This document shows, piece after piece, positions 63,864 through 64,000 of a stretch of 64,000 nucleotides of DNA. Source of the stretch: Pseudomonas sp. Leaf58 (GTDB lineage: Bacteria; Pseudomonadota; Gammaproteobacteria; Pseudomonadales; Pseudomonadaceae); contig NZ_CP032678.1 of NCBI RefSeq assembly GCF_003627215.1, positions 372,001 to 436,000 of the forward strand. The letters run 5' to 3'. Within the stretch, counting starts at the first letter, position 1; every line of letters begins with the position of its first letter. A program made the translations under genes and the position numbers. The notes beneath the pieces are model-generated. The model was given only the letters and a program-made list of their open reading frames with translations. It did not search any database and had not been told where the DNA came from.

Positions 63864-64000
63864 ATGAAATCCAGCTGCGGCAACGCCTTGCCTATCGCCT
63901 TGCAAGGGCCCACGCCCAATTGGTATACACGCCTTTTGCAAACACTGAATCGTTGGCGATCCAACGTCCACAACCGTCGCATCCTGGCTCAGCTCGATGC
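63864..64000 (+). CDS. DUF1127-like small protein, start only
   Basis: ATG 63864, open to the window edge (45 residues). WYTRLLQTLNRWRSNVHNRR followed by ILAQLD matches the beginning of the DUF1127 helix (usually WxRxxxxRRxLAxLDDxxLxDIG). Small DUF1127 proteins regulate RNA or phosphate metabolism in some proteobacteria; role here unknown. Confidence 0.6.
   Translation, partial: MKSSCGNALPIALQGPTPNWYTRLLQTLNRWRSNVHNRRILAQLD

Overview
The window looks like an accessory replicon, most likely a megaplasmid, of a Pseudomonas species. The dCTP deaminase at 51.7-52.3 kb is close to the Pseudomonas form as I remember it. The rest is almost all accessory: hypothetical genes, a HipA/XRE module, a ter-type stress-response module and a plasmid-style RNA ligase. 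Replication, partition, conjugation and cas genes are not visible here. Assignment to a named plasmid family is inference; no search was possible.

Layout. 0-6 kb: small hypothetical genes, a hairpin like those at IS200/IS605-family ends, and a five-unit decayed type I-F-like CRISPR array (1744-2002) with no cas genes. 6-12.3 kb: an HD hydrolase, then a minus-strand run from hipA through an XRE regulator to two tail-motif proteins and a papain-like peptidase. 12.4-18.7 kb: small membrane-protein genes, including a tandem paralogous triplet, and a broken membrane-bound M41 (FtsH-type) peptidase without an ATPase domain. 18.8-43.5 kb: a nearly gapless 25-kb minus-strand array of large, mostly helical proteins, with a short RlmN/Cfr-like radical SAM gene inside it. 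43.7-44.8 kb: a divergent HNH-RNA ligase fusion. 45.3-51.7 kb: a second block of the array family, including one decayed copy and one solitary plus-strand copy. 51.7-53.3 kb: dcd and a hypothetical gene. 53.3-62 kb: a ter-type module (TelA-like, DUF6384-like and coiled-coil proteins, a Pth2-like protein, a StiP-like phosphoribosyltransferase and a HAD hydrolase). 62-64 kb: hypothetical genes and the start of a DUF1127-like gene.

Main observation. Twenty-six loci in the window, 77 to 534 residues long and largely dissimilar over most of their length, end in the same C-terminal heptapeptide: Leu-x-x-[Asp/Glu]-[Leu/Met/Ile]-Gly-[Leu/Ile/Met]-stop, typically LExDLGL. Only two copies depart from it at the Gly position (LEVDMSL, LEDELEI). 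Leu codons vary freely, and the solitary plus-strand copy has no gene behind it. The conservation is therefore in the peptide, not in a DNA signal. It behaves like a C-terminal docking, sorting or processing tag on an expanded protein family. I do not recognise such a system.

Three promoters far apart (upstream of 5681, 57573 and 61917) share the word AATGGCAAT just after the -35 and exactly 7 nt before the -10, which suggests a regulon. Several genes are interrupted by frameshifts, one at an A7 run. These are either real decay or assembly indels.
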